A stretch of DNA of 64,000 bases from Pseudolachnospira sp051055405. Lineage in GTDB: Bacteria; Bacillota; Clostridia; Lachnospirales; Lachnospiraceae. How positions within the stretch are numbered: the stretch's first letter is position 1; the number at the start of each line of letters is the position of its first letter. Position numbers and translations under genes: made by a program. Under the pieces are notes generated by a model. It saw only the letters and a program-made list of their open reading frames with translations. It was not told the origin of the DNA and made no database searches. Positions 33,246 to 41,193 of this stretch are shown here, one piece after another. The DNA lies in the NCBI RefSeq assembly GCF_051055405.1, contig NZ_CP167068.1, forward strand, positions 2,170,001-2,234,000, written 5' to 3'.

Positions 33246-34763
33246 TTACGATAAAACATATTTTTCCAGGCCAAGTCTTCTATACTGTTCCGACGGCGCG
33301 TCGTTTTCCTTCATTAAACGCACCATTTCCCGCACCAGCCGCTCCTCCACCGCTGGTTCCTCGATCGGATGATCCTGTTTCGGGTCCATTTCCAGATCAA
33401 AGAGCTCCGTCCGGTAGTGAACCAGGGGCTTTTTGTTGTCCGGCGTCCGGGAAAGCACAATTTCCCCAGAAATTTTCATCACTGGCACATCCTTGGTAAA
33501 AGGAAACGGCTCGGCCATCTCCGCCGTTTTCAGTTCCTCCAGGGAAAACGGCCCGCGGATATGGGTCGGCATCAGCGTATAGTTATAGAGATTTTGGCCC
33601 GCGTAAGGGTCTCCGTCAAATTCTGCGTTGGGAGCTCTCATGTAGACATAACGTCCGTCCGTGATATTTACCTGGCCGCCAAAGATGCCAAATAATCCCG
33701 CCTCCCGAACCTTCTGGTCTTTGGCGATGGTCTCCTTCAGGGAAAATCCTTGCATATCCTTTGGAATCGAAACTCCAAAGAAATCCAACAGGGTCGGTGC
33801 CATATCAATGGTCTGCACCAGTGCGTTCCGCTCTTCCCCTTTGCAGCCGCAGCGGGGATCCCAGATAAACAGCGGCGTATGAGATACTTCGTCATAAAAA
33901 GGAGCTGTGCATTTTCCCCACCAATCATGCTCCGCCAGCAGATAACCATGATCCGTATTGACAATCAGCATGGTGTCTTTCCACATGTCAAACTCATCCA
34001 TCAGATTCAAGATTTCTCCCAGATAGTGATCGCACATGGTCATCAGAGCCGCATATTCATAGCGGACATGCTCCACTTCCTTCTCGCTTTCGCTTACGGG
34101 CATATAAGGAGGCCAGTCAAAATGCTTCCCATCATAGTCATGAGGGTACAGGCTCTTATAATGCTCCTGCGTAAAATAGGGCTCGTGGGGATCAAAGGTC
34201 TCAATCTGCAAAAACCAGTTATCCTCCGTCAAATTCCTCCGGATAAATTCTTTCCCACTTTCAAAGGTTCGATACTGAGGCATATCCATCTCTGATTTCA
34301 AATACCCCCGGTTGACCCAATCATTTCTCCAGAGCGCTCCCGGCTTCCGGCTGACACATTCCGGAATCTCCGGTTCTCGAACCTGACCCTTCCAGGCATC
34401 GCCTTCCTGCCCACGGATGATCTCCCAGCTGCTGTAGCGGGTATGGTAATTCGCGCCGCCATCCTCCCAATAATGGTAATGATCGCTGATCAGATGAGTA
34501 TACACACCGTTCTTCTTCAGCAGCTCCGGCATGGAATCGTCAAAAGGCTCCAGCGGCCCCCAGCTGCGATGCAGAAAATTCAATCTGCCCGTGTGCAGTT
34601 CCCGGCGTGCCGGCATACAGGGCAAACTTCCCGCGTAACTCTGGTTAAATTTCACTGTTTTTTTTGCCAGCCGATCAAAATTCGGCGTTTTGACCCAGTC
34701 GCAGCCATAGGGTGACAGCATCCGGCGATTCAGCGTGTCAAACATGACCATGATTGCTTTCAT
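33246..34763 (-). CDS. Cytoplasmic sulfatase (sulfatase 2)
   Basis: 505 aa, a close relative of sulfatase 1 over its whole length. It carries the same Cys-type maturation motif CMPARRELHTGR with Cys49, the metal motif MFDT (Asp9) and NTDHGYLLAEHDWWGK near 285. No signal peptide, so the substrate must be imported; the tct genes directly downstream provide an importer. The ATG has GAAAGGAG upstream. The promoter carries two copies of an AATTAGTAAAAATA-type repeat, candidate sites for the adjacent ROK-2 regulator. Confidence 0.94.
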   Translation of the reverse strand: MKAIMVMFDTLNRRMLSPYGCDWVKTPNFDRLAKKTVKFNQSYAGSLPCMPARRELHTGRLNFLHRSWGPLEPFDDSMPELLKKNGVYTHLISDHYHYWEDGGANYHTRYSSWEIIRGQEGDAWKGQVREPEIPECVSRKPGALWRNDWVNRGYLKSEMDMPQYRTFESGKEFIRRNLTEDNWFLQIETFDPHEPYFTQEHYKSLYPHDYDGKHFDWPPYMPVSESEKEVEHVRYEYAALMTMCDHYLGEILNLMDEFDMWKDTMLIVNTDHGYLLAEHDWWGKCTAPFYDEVSHTPLFIWDPRCGCKGEERNALVQTIDMAPTLLDFFGVSIPKDMQGFSLKETIAKDQKVREAGLFGIFGGQVNITDGRYVYMRAPNAEFDGDPYAGQNLYNYTLMPTHIRGPFSLEELKTAEMAEPFPFTKDVPVMKISGEIVLSRTPDNKKPLVHYRTELFDLEMDPKQDHPIEEPAVEERLVREMVRLMKENDAPSEQYRRLGLEKYVLS

Positions 34764-34780
34764 CCTGCTTCTCCTTTCAT

Positions 34781-34803
34781 TTTATAAAATATTTTTACTA
34801 ATT
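34781..34803. promoter_or_regulatory. Candidate ROK-2 operator, distal copy
   Basis: This 23-nt AT-rich block (core ATTTTTACTAATT on the plus strand) differs by one base from the block at 34840-34862. It lies in the sulfatase-2 leader just upstream of the ribosome-binding site. Confidence 0.6.
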
Positions 34804-34839
34804 GCGAATAAGAAAAATCCGCTGTTTATGCGCAGATTT

Positions 34840-34862
34840 TTTATAAATTATTTTTACTAATT
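34840..34862. promoter_or_regulatory. Candidate ROK-2 operator, promoter-proximal copy
   Basis: Same 23-nt block, starting four bases downstream of the -10 box of the sulfatase-2 promoter. Its 14-mer AATTATTTTTACTA recurs at 36155-36168 at nearly the same distance from the ROK-2 -10 box. The two sulfatase-2 copies are 59 bp apart and could be bridged by looping. Confidence 0.65.
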
Positions 34863-34865
34863 ACC

Positions 34866-34893
34866 ACTATAACACAGATCTCTGATTTGTCAA
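34866..34893 (-). promoter_or_regulatory. Strong promoter of the sulfatase-2/tct operon
   Basis: On the minus strand a perfect TTGACA (34888-34893), a 16-base spacer and TATAGT (34866-34871). Confidence 0.82.
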
Positions 34894-34937
34894 GCTGTTT
34901 TTTCTTCTCTTTTTAACGGCTTTCTATCAAGATCGGG

Positions 34938-36137
34938 TCAACATGCGTCGCTCTTTTCCTCATTTTGAATCAACTGGCTTCTCACCGTGGAAATACACCC
35001 GAAAGCAGCGCCCCATTCTCCCAGGTTCGAGACAAAAATCCGATTTTCTTTCCTCATGTGCTCCAAGGTCAAACGGTTTACCGCCTGATTCAAGGCTTCC
35101 TCCCTACCCTTTAGCAAGAGACCCAGATAGTTTCCGATGCAGACCCGCTCCGGATGAAAACAGTTTACAATATTGCCGATGCCAACGGCCAAATAAAAAA
35201 TCAATTGATCCAACTCCTCTTCCAGAATACTCTCCTTTTTTTCCTTTCGCGAAAGAAGCTCTTCCACTTGAGATAGGCCGATCTTCTCCTCAGGATAAAG
35301 CGTTCTGGCCAAAGAGCCCACTGAGGCATACATTTCCAAACATCCCCTGTTCCCGCATAGACACTGACGTCCATGGACATCGATAATGATATGCCCGAAA
35401 CGGCCGGTAAATCCCTTGTCTCCCATATGAACTCCCTGACTGGAATACATGGAAAGCGTCAGTCCCATGGCCCCGTGGATATAAGCCATATCTAAATCAA
35501 AGGGGGCAAATCCAAAATCAATCTCTCCCTTGGCTCCGGCCCGTCCGGCGTTCTGAAAATACACCGGGACATCCGGAATCGCCTCCTCAAAAGCAGCGCG
35601 AATCGCAAAACCATCCCACTGATGAAGAGTAGAAATATATTCTACGATGCCTGTATTATGGTCATAGTTGCCCGGCAAGGCAATGCCGACGCCGATTACG
35701 CCTTTTTTCCAATGCCCATAATCGCTCTGATAAGCGCGAACCATCTCCGCCACGTTTTTCACAAAATTTTGAGGATTCCACCCCAGAGTTTCATCAATTT
35801 TTTGATGTAGAATACGTCCGCTGATATCTGTTACTAAAATCTTACAGCCTAAAATATTGATCTCAATTCCAATCAGCACACCTAAAGTAGGATTCAAATC
35901 CAGCAAAATCGGCGGCCGACCGACGCTGCTCTCCTCCTGCTCTAACTCGCAGACAATATCCTGTTCCAAAAGCGTTTTGACGCAGTTCGTCACCGTCATT
36001 TTATTGAGCCCGGTCTCCTGCGAAATCCGGATGCGGGAAATGGGATGCTCCCGCAAAATTTTAAAATATACATTTTCTACATTCAGGGCCTTCATCCGGT
36101 CAAAGGTCCCCTTCTCGTTCCAACGGCCTTTCGCCAT
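34938..36137 (-). CDS. ROK family transcriptional regulator (ROK-2)
   Basis: 399 aa. The N-terminal winged helix-turn-helix (about 15-75: SRIRISQETGLNKMTVTNCVKTLLEQDIV) precedes a ROK domain with the zinc motif CLCGNRGCLEMYAS near 260-273. The kinase-type phosphate loop DxGxT is replaced by EINILGCK, pointing to a sensor function. The ATG has AACGGAGG upstream. The gene precedes the sulfatase-2 operon in the same orientation. Repeats shared by its own promoter and the sulfatase-2 promoter suggest autoregulation and control of that operon (inference). Confidence 0.9.
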   Translation of the reverse strand: MAKGRWNEKGTFDRMKALNVENVYFKILREHPISRIRISQETGLNKMTVTNCVKTLLEQDIVCELEQEESSVGRPPILLDLNPTLGVLIGIEINILGCKILVTDISGRILHQKIDETLGWNPQNFVKNVAEMVRAYQSDYGHWKKGVIGVGIALPGNYDHNTGIVEYISTLHQWDGFAIRAAFEEAIPDVPVYFQNAGRAGAKGEIDFGFAPFDLDMAYIHGAMGLTLSMYSSQGVHMGDKGFTGRFGHIIIDVHGRQCLCGNRGCLEMYASVGSLARTLYPEEKIGLSQVEELLSRKEKKESILEEELDQLIFYLAVGIGNIVNCFHPERVCIGNYLGLLLKGREEALNQAVNRLTLEHMRKENRIFVSNLGEWGAAFGCISTVRSQLIQNEEKSDAC

Positions 36138-36154
36138 CTTTGCCTCCGTTAATC

Positions 36155-36168
36155 AATTATTTTTACTA
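36155..36168. promoter_or_regulatory. Candidate ROK-2 operator in its own promoter
   Basis: AATTATTTTTACTA is identical to 34846-34859 in the sulfatase-2 promoter and lies five bases downstream of the ROK-2 -10 box. A further relative, TATTTTTACAAATTGC, is at 36231-36246 upstream of the -35 box and matches 34790-34805 in 15 of 16 positions. Confidence 0.62.
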
Positions 36169-36173
36169 TCAGA

Positions 36174-36202
36174 ATTGTAACACGAAGGCCGAGAAAAGTC
36201 CA
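36174..36202 (-). promoter_or_regulatory. Promoter of ROK-2
   Basis: On the minus strand TGGACT (36197-36202), a 17-base spacer and TACAAT (36174-36179). Confidence 0.6.
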
Positions 36203-36308
36203 GCACCGCCTAGCCTTTATTTTCAGAACCTATTTTTACAAATTGCAAACCGGGAAAATAATTGTTTGCTGTAATTGTTGCAAGGAATAACGCAAATGGA
36301 GTAAAATT

Positions 36309-36354
36309 CAGGCGCTCAAACCCTACAAAATATTTTGATCTGTTTGAACGCCTG
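36309..36354 (-). terminator. Terminator of the glycine/threonine cluster
   Basis: CAGGCGCTCAAAC (36309-36321) pairs with GTTTGAACGCCTG (36342-36354) with one wobble, and the loop contains the self-complementary AAAATATTTT. On the minus strand AATTTTACT follows. It lies 41 bases past the kbl stop. Confidence 0.65.
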
Positions 36355-36394
36355 GATTTTTCCATACTTACCTTGTATCTATAAGAGCACGTGA

Positions 36395-37570
36395 TTACCC
36401 TTCCTTTACCTTCCGAAATGCCGCAAGCGCCCGATCTAACTCTTCCTTGGTATGGGCAGCCGAGAGCTGCACGCGGATTCTTGCTCTTCCCTTTGGCACC
36501 ACCGGGTACACGAAGGAACGCACATAAATTCCCTGCTTCATCATCTCTTCCGCCGCACGATTCGCCTTCTCCGCCTCATAGAACAGAATCGCTACAATCG
36601 GATGCGTACTTTCGATGATATCAAATCCGATCTTTTGGATTTCTTTCCGGAAATACTCGGTGTTTTCCCGCAGACGTTCTCTTCTCCAGTCTTCCTGCTC
36701 TGCCATCTCCAAGGCTTTTACCGAAGATGCGGCAATGGAAGGCGCCAAGGTATTGGAGAACAGGTAAGGACGGCTCTTCTGGCGCAGCAAATCCACGATT
36801 TCCGCGCTGGCTCCCACGTAGCCGCCGCTGGCTCCGCCCAGAGCTTTTCCCAAGGTTCCGGTCACAATATCCACCCGGCCCATCACGCCGCAGGCTTCCG
36901 GCGTGCCACGTCCATGTTCTCCGACAAATCCAGCCGCATGACTGTCATCTACCATAACAAGAGCGTCGTACTGCTCTGCCAAGTCACAGATCCCCGCCAG
37001 ATTGGCAATGATTCCATCCATGGAAAACACGCCGTCTGTCACAATCAAGCGAATTCGGGCTTCCTTGCTCTCTTTGAGACACCGTTCCAAATCGCCCATG
37101 TCGTTGTTGTGGTAGCGATACCGTTTTGCCTTGCAAAGCCGGACGCCGTCGATGATACTGGCGTGATTGAGCTCGTCGCTGATCACCGCACAGTCTTCAT
37201 CCAACAAGCACTCGAAAATCCCTCCGTTGGCATCAAAGCAGGATCCGAATAAAATCGTATCTTCCATGCCAAGAAAACCTGCCAGTTTCTTTTCCAGCGT
37301 CTTATGGATTTCCTGGGTCCCGCAGATAAACCGCACGGAAGACATACCGAAGCCCCAGCGGTCTAAGCCAGCCTTCGCTGCTTCCACCAGTTCTTCGCTC
37401 CCAGCTAATCCCAGATAATTATTGGCGCAGAAATTGATGCAGGGACCCGCTTCTTTTGTTTCGATCTGCGCGCTCTGTCTGGTTACAATCGTCTGCTCTT
37501 CCTTGTAAAGTCCCTCTTTTTTCAGATCTTTCAGCGTGTTCTGGTAATAGGAATAAGCGCTCTTTTTCAT
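36395..37570 (-). CDS. kbl: Glycine C-acetyltransferase (2-amino-3-ketobutyrate CoA ligase)
   Basis: 391 aa PLP enzyme cleaving 2-amino-3-ketobutyrate with CoA into glycine and acetyl-CoA, the second step of threonine degradation. Features are FCANNYLGLAG near 47, HNDMGDLE near 154, DDSHAAGFVGEHGRG near 206 and the PLP lysine in GTLGKALGGASGG near 240. Length is standard. The start overlaps the tdh stop by four bases, so both enzymes are made together. Confidence 0.96.
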   Translation of the reverse strand: MKKSAYSYYQNTLKDLKKEGLYKEEQTIVTRQSAQIETKEAGPCINFCANNYLGLAGSEELVEAAKAGLDRWGFGMSSVRFICGTQEIHKTLEKKLAGFLGMEDTILFGSCFDANGGIFECLLDEDCAVISDELNHASIIDGVRLCKAKRYRYHNNDMGDLERCLKESKEARIRLIVTDGVFSMDGIIANLAGICDLAEQYDALVMVDDSHAAGFVGEHGRGTPEACGVMGRVDIVTGTLGKALGGASGGYVGASAEIVDLLRQKSRPYLFSNTLAPSIAASSVKALEMAEQEDWRRERLRENTEYFRKEIQKIGFDIIESTHPIVAILFYEAEKANRAAEEMMKQGIYVRSFVYPVVPKGRARIRVQLSAAHTKEELDRALAAFRKVKEG

Positions 37571-38628
37571 TTCGTCTCCTCCTCATGCAGCTTTGTCCAA
37601 TCCAGGACCACCTTGCCAGATTTTCCCGTGTTCATTACTTCAAAGCCCTTGACAAAATCCCGGACGTCAAACCGATGGGTCAGTACACGATCGATATTTA
37701 ATCCGCTTTGCAGCATCGCGATCATTTTATACCAGGTTTCAAACATTTTCCGTCCATAGATGCCCTGGATTGTCAGGCCATGGAACACCACCTTATCCCA
37801 GTCAATTTCCGGCGGTTTGCTGTGGATGCCAAGAAGAGCGATCTTTCCTCCGTTCTTCATGGTATCTACCATCATGCGAAAAGCCGCGCTGTTTCCGGAC
37901 ATTTCCAGTCCCACGTCAAAGCCTTCCCGCATTCCCAGCTCGTGCATCACATCTTCGATCTTCTGCTCCGCCACATTTACCGGCACGGCGCGGCTCATCT
38001 CCGATACCAGATTTAAACGGTACGGGTTCACATCCGTAATTACAATTTTTCGTGCTCCAATATGGTCGCAAATAGTAGCGGCCATAATACCGATGGGTCC
38101 CGCCCCGGTGATCAATACATCCTCGCCGACCACGTCGTAGGTCAACGCCGTATGGACCGCATTTCCCAGCGGATCAAAAGAAGAACAAATATCTTCCGAG
38201 ATTTCCGGAGGGCAAACAATCACATTGTCAGCTGGAATCACCAGGTATTCGGCAAATGCGCCATCCCGCTGAACACCCACTCCGACTGTATTGGGGCAAA
38301 GATAACGGTTCCCCGCCCGGCAGTTCCGACAGGTGCCGCAGACGATGTGGCCTTCGCCGGAAACCACGTCCCCGACATGAAAGCCACGCACGGCGCTGCC
38401 TAACTCTACAATTTCTCCCACAAACTCATGCCCGATGACTCTTGGGGTTTGAATCGTTTTCTGGGACCAGGCATCCCAGTTATAAATATGCAAATCGGTT
38501 CCGCAGATAGAAGTTTTATGGATTTTAATCTTTACTTCCTCCGGTCCTGGCGACGGAATCGGCACCCGCTCCATTACCAATCCTTTCCCCGGTTCTTTTT
38601 TCACCAATGCTAACATGGTTCCATCCAT
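37567..38628 (-). CDS. tdh: L-threonine 3-dehydrogenase
   Basis: 353 aa zinc-dependent alcohol-dehydrogenase family enzyme oxidising threonine to 2-amino-3-ketobutyrate with NAD. Catalytic zinc region CGTDLHIYNWD and GHEFVGE near 42-70, structural zinc cysteines CGTCRNCRAGNRYLC near 97-111, NAD-binding GAGPIGIMAA near 175. The ATG has AAGGAG upstream. It is coupled to kbl and feeds the glycine cleavage genes upstream. Confidence 0.96.
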   Translation of the reverse strand: MDGTMLALVKKEPGKGLVMERVPIPSPGPEEVKIKIHKTSICGTDLHIYNWDAWSQKTIQTPRVIGHEFVGEIVELGSAVRGFHVGDVVSGEGHIVCGTCRNCRAGNRYLCPNTVGVGVQRDGAFAEYLVIPADNVIVCPPEISEDICSSFDPLGNAVHTALTYDVVGEDVLITGAGPIGIMAATICDHIGARKIVITDVNPYRLNLVSEMSRAVPVNVAEQKIEDVMHELGMREGFDVGLEMSGNSAAFRMMVDTMKNGGKIALLGIHSKPPEIDWDKVVFHGLTIQGIYGRKMFETWYKMIAMLQSGLNIDRVLTHRFDVRDFVKGFEVMNTGKSGKVVLDWTKLHEEETK

Positions 38629-38686
38629 ATCCTTTTCTCCTTTTTCTTAATCTTCCATCATACTGCAAAAGGCACCTGCGTTTTGG

Positions 38687-38716
38687 TACCTTCAATTAAC
38701 TTGTCAATTGAAGGTA
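38687..38716. repeat. Inverted repeat between lpdA and tdh
   Basis: Perfect 11-bp arms TACCTTCAATT/AATTGAAGGTA separated by eight bases. No U-run follows on the minus strand, so it is more likely a regulatory or mRNA-processing stem than a terminator. Confidence 0.5.
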
Positions 38717-38738
38717 TTGTCTTTTGTGTATTTTTCTT

Positions 38739-40106
38739 TTAATGCTCTACCGCCAATTCCAACACTTCTGCGATTCCTTCGCTGAAGGTCGGATGGGCAA
38801 AAATCGCCTCTGAGAGCCTCGCTGCCGTCATCCCCTGTACCAGGGCTTCCGTAAAGACGGCAATCATATCCGTTGCCCGTTCGCACATCATCTGCGCGCC
38901 CAGCAATTTTCCTGTTTCCGCCTCAGTTACAATCTTAATAAATCCTCTTTCTCCGCCGGATAGTACCGTCTTTCCGTTGGCGGACATCGGATATTTTGCT
39001 GTGCTGACAGCAAGCCCCTGGCTCTTGGCTTCATCCGCAGTCAGACCCACCGACGCAATCTCCGGATTGGTATAGACGCAAGCTGGAATCGCCGCCTTGT
39101 TTTTCTTTGGCGCCCGCCCTAACATATGACAGACCGCGTTGACCGCTTCGGCAGAGGCCACATGGGCCAATTGAATTCCACCCGTCACGTCCCCAGCCGC
39201 ATAGATTCCCGGAATACTTGTCTGGCCGTATTCGTCGACCAAAAGAACCCCCCGCTCCATGTCCGGCTTGATTCCTTCTTCGAAGAGCCCAACCGTATTG
39301 GCGCGGCGGCCCGTCGCCACCAGAATCCGATCTGCCATAAGCTCCTGTTCTTCGTCCTTTTCTTGAATCGTGCAAATCAGGCCGCCCTCTGCGCCCTCCC
39401 GGATCTGTTTCACCAAAGCGCCCGTATGAATTTCCACACCCCGCTTTTTCAGCGATACTTTTAGACTTTGTGCAAATTCCCGGTCCATATTGGCCAAAAT
39501 TCGGTCCAATGCCTCCACGATCACAACTTCTGCCCCTAACTGACGGTAAATAGAAGCAAATTCCAATCCGATGACTCCGCCGCCAATGATGAGCAGACGA
39601 CCAATCTTCTCCCGGTTTTCCAACATTGCGTCGCTATTCATCACCTGGGGCAGCTCTATACCAGGAATCGGAGGCGTCGCTGGAACCGAACCGGTACAGA
39701 TCAAAATATGTTCCGCAGACAAACATTCTTCTCCCACTTTCACCGTATGGGCATCTAAAATCGTACCGGTCCCCTGTACTACCGTAACATGCTTTTTCTT
39801 CATGCCCGCAGCAATTCCGCTGCGCAGGGCGTCCAGCACTTCCGTCTTGCGGTCCTGAATTTTTTCCAGAGAAACCTCCACGTCTTTTACCGCAATTCCC
39901 AATTTTTCGCTTTCCAATATTTCCTGATAAAGCGCCGTACTATGTAAAATCGTTTTGGTCGGAATACAACCGCGGTTCAAGCAGGTCCCTCCCAGTTCGC
40001 GGCTCTCTACCAAAGCGGTTTTCATTCCATGACCCGCGGCAAAAAATGCAGATTCATAACCTGCCGGCCCGCCTCCAATGATCACCAGATCATACTGCTC
40101 TGCCAT
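38739..40106 (-). CDS. lpdA: Dihydrolipoyl dehydrogenase (glycine cleavage L protein)
   Basis: 455 aa FAD-dependent disulfide oxidoreductase that reoxidises the dihydrolipoyl group of GcvH. FAD motif VIIGGGPAGYESAFFAAG near residue 8, redox-active cysteines in GGTCLNRGCIPTK near 40, NAD motif GGGVIGLEFASIY near 170 and the C-terminal AHPTFSE dyad. There is no N-terminal lipoyl domain. The ATG at 40106 has AAGGAGACG upstream; an upstream extension overlaps lplA without a ribosome-binding site. Confidence 0.95.
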   Translation of the reverse strand: MAEQYDLVIIGGGPAGYESAFFAAGHGMKTALVESRELGGTCLNRGCIPTKTILHSTALYQEILESEKLGIAVKDVEVSLEKIQDRKTEVLDALRSGIAAGMKKKHVTVVQGTGTILDAHTVKVGEECLSAEHILICTGSVPATPPIPGIELPQVMNSDAMLENREKIGRLLIIGGGVIGLEFASIYRQLGAEVVIVEALDRILANMDREFAQSLKVSLKKRGVEIHTGALVKQIREGAEGGLICTIQEKDEEQELMADRILVATGRRANTVGLFEEGIKPDMERGVLLVDEYGQTSIPGIYAAGDVTGGIQLAHVASAEAVNAVCHMLGRAPKKNKAAIPACVYTNPEIASVGLTADEAKSQGLAVSTAKYPMSANGKTVLSGGERGFIKIVTEAETGKLLGAQMMCERATDMIAVFTEALVQGMTAARLSEAIFAHPTFSEGIAEVLELAVEH

Positions 40107-40144
40107 TGCTTCGTCTCCTTCCCACCGGCCTATTCGCCTTTTGA

Positions 40145-41137
40145 TTAGATTTGCGCTTCCAGCAGCTGACAAATATCATTCCGAACACTCTCCGGCAACG
40201 CTTCCACAGCCAGCATCAGAGCCTGCCGTTCATAACGCGTTCCTGTCAGCGCCTGCTCCAATACAGAAGCCCACTCTGGGTCCATGGCATCGGAATAGAC
40301 TTTTGCCTGCATAACCCGGCCTTCCTGCACAGCCATCTGAATCTGAATTTCTCCCCAGGAAAAACGCTCTTCCAGCCCATGTTCAAAAGGAAATGACGTA
40401 TCGTATTTCCATTCCCGTGAAGCAAAACGCGCTTCGCCTGCCGCAAAAGCTGCTGGATCCAAACGCGCTGGATTCCATTCTTCCACCTTCATCCCATATA
40501 CTTCGGCAAAGGAGCGATGCAGGCATTCACAAATGTCTGCAATCATCTCCTCTGTTTCCTGCCCCGCCGGCAGCAATTCCGCCAGATTCACTACACGAGA
40601 ACGCACCGAAGCTACTCCTTTGGACTTTAACTTGCTGGACGAGACATTAAGATAACGCGCCATTTTTTCCCCATCTGTATTCACCAACAGTGTTCCATGA
40701 TGGTAACAATGGTCTCCGGTCTGATAAAACGCATTGCCAGAAAATTTCCGCCCGTCAATGGTCACATCATTGCGGCCTGTTTTCTCCGCTTTCAGTCCCA
40801 ACAGCTCCATCGCCCGGAGAATCACCGCCAGTTGGCGGTCTACGTCATAATTCTTTTTGCGCGCCAAAAAGGTGAAATTCAAATTTCCCAGGTCATGGTA
40901 TACAGCGCCTCCACCGGAAAGACGTCTAGCCAAAAATCCGCCGTCTGCTTCCAAATTGCTGACGTTGCATTCCCGCCAGCAGTTCTGATTTCTGCCAATC
41001 ACCACCGTATTCCTGTTTTGCCAAAGATAAAGAATACATTCTTCCGGCTCGCACTGGAGGAGAAGCTGCTCCTCCAGCGCCAGATTCCGGTAGGGATTCG
41101 TTTCCTTTGTCTGAATCCACGACAATTGTTTCCACAT
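40145..41137 (-). CDS. lplA: Lipoate--protein ligase
   Basis: 330 aa enzyme that activates free lipoate with ATP and attaches it to lipoyl domains, here most likely GcvH. Conserved parts are NTVVIGRNQN near 44, the RRLSGGGAVYHDLGNLNFTF stretch near 72-91, FSGNAFYQ near 132 and a C-terminal accessory domain (about 245-330). The ATG has GGAAGGGG upstream. Its place in the gcv operon suggests that scavenged lipoate is used. Confidence 0.95.
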   Translation of the reverse strand: MWKQLSWIQTKETNPYRNLALEEQLLLQCEPEECILYLWQNRNTVVIGRNQNCWRECNVSNLEADGGFLARRLSGGGAVYHDLGNLNFTFLARKKNYDVDRQLAVILRAMELLGLKAEKTGRNDVTIDGRKFSGNAFYQTGDHCYHHGTLLVNTDGEKMARYLNVSSSKLKSKGVASVRSRVVNLAELLPAGQETEEMIADICECLHRSFAEVYGMKVEEWNPARLDPAAFAAGEARFASREWKYDTSFPFEHGLEERFSWGEIQIQMAVQEGRVMQAKVYSDAMDPEWASVLEQALTGTRYERQALMLAVEALPESVRNDICQLLEAQI

Positions 41138-41193
41138 AACCAGTACCCCTTCCTTTTGCGCTTGACGCAGGGTATTTTTTAAAACGGAATGCG

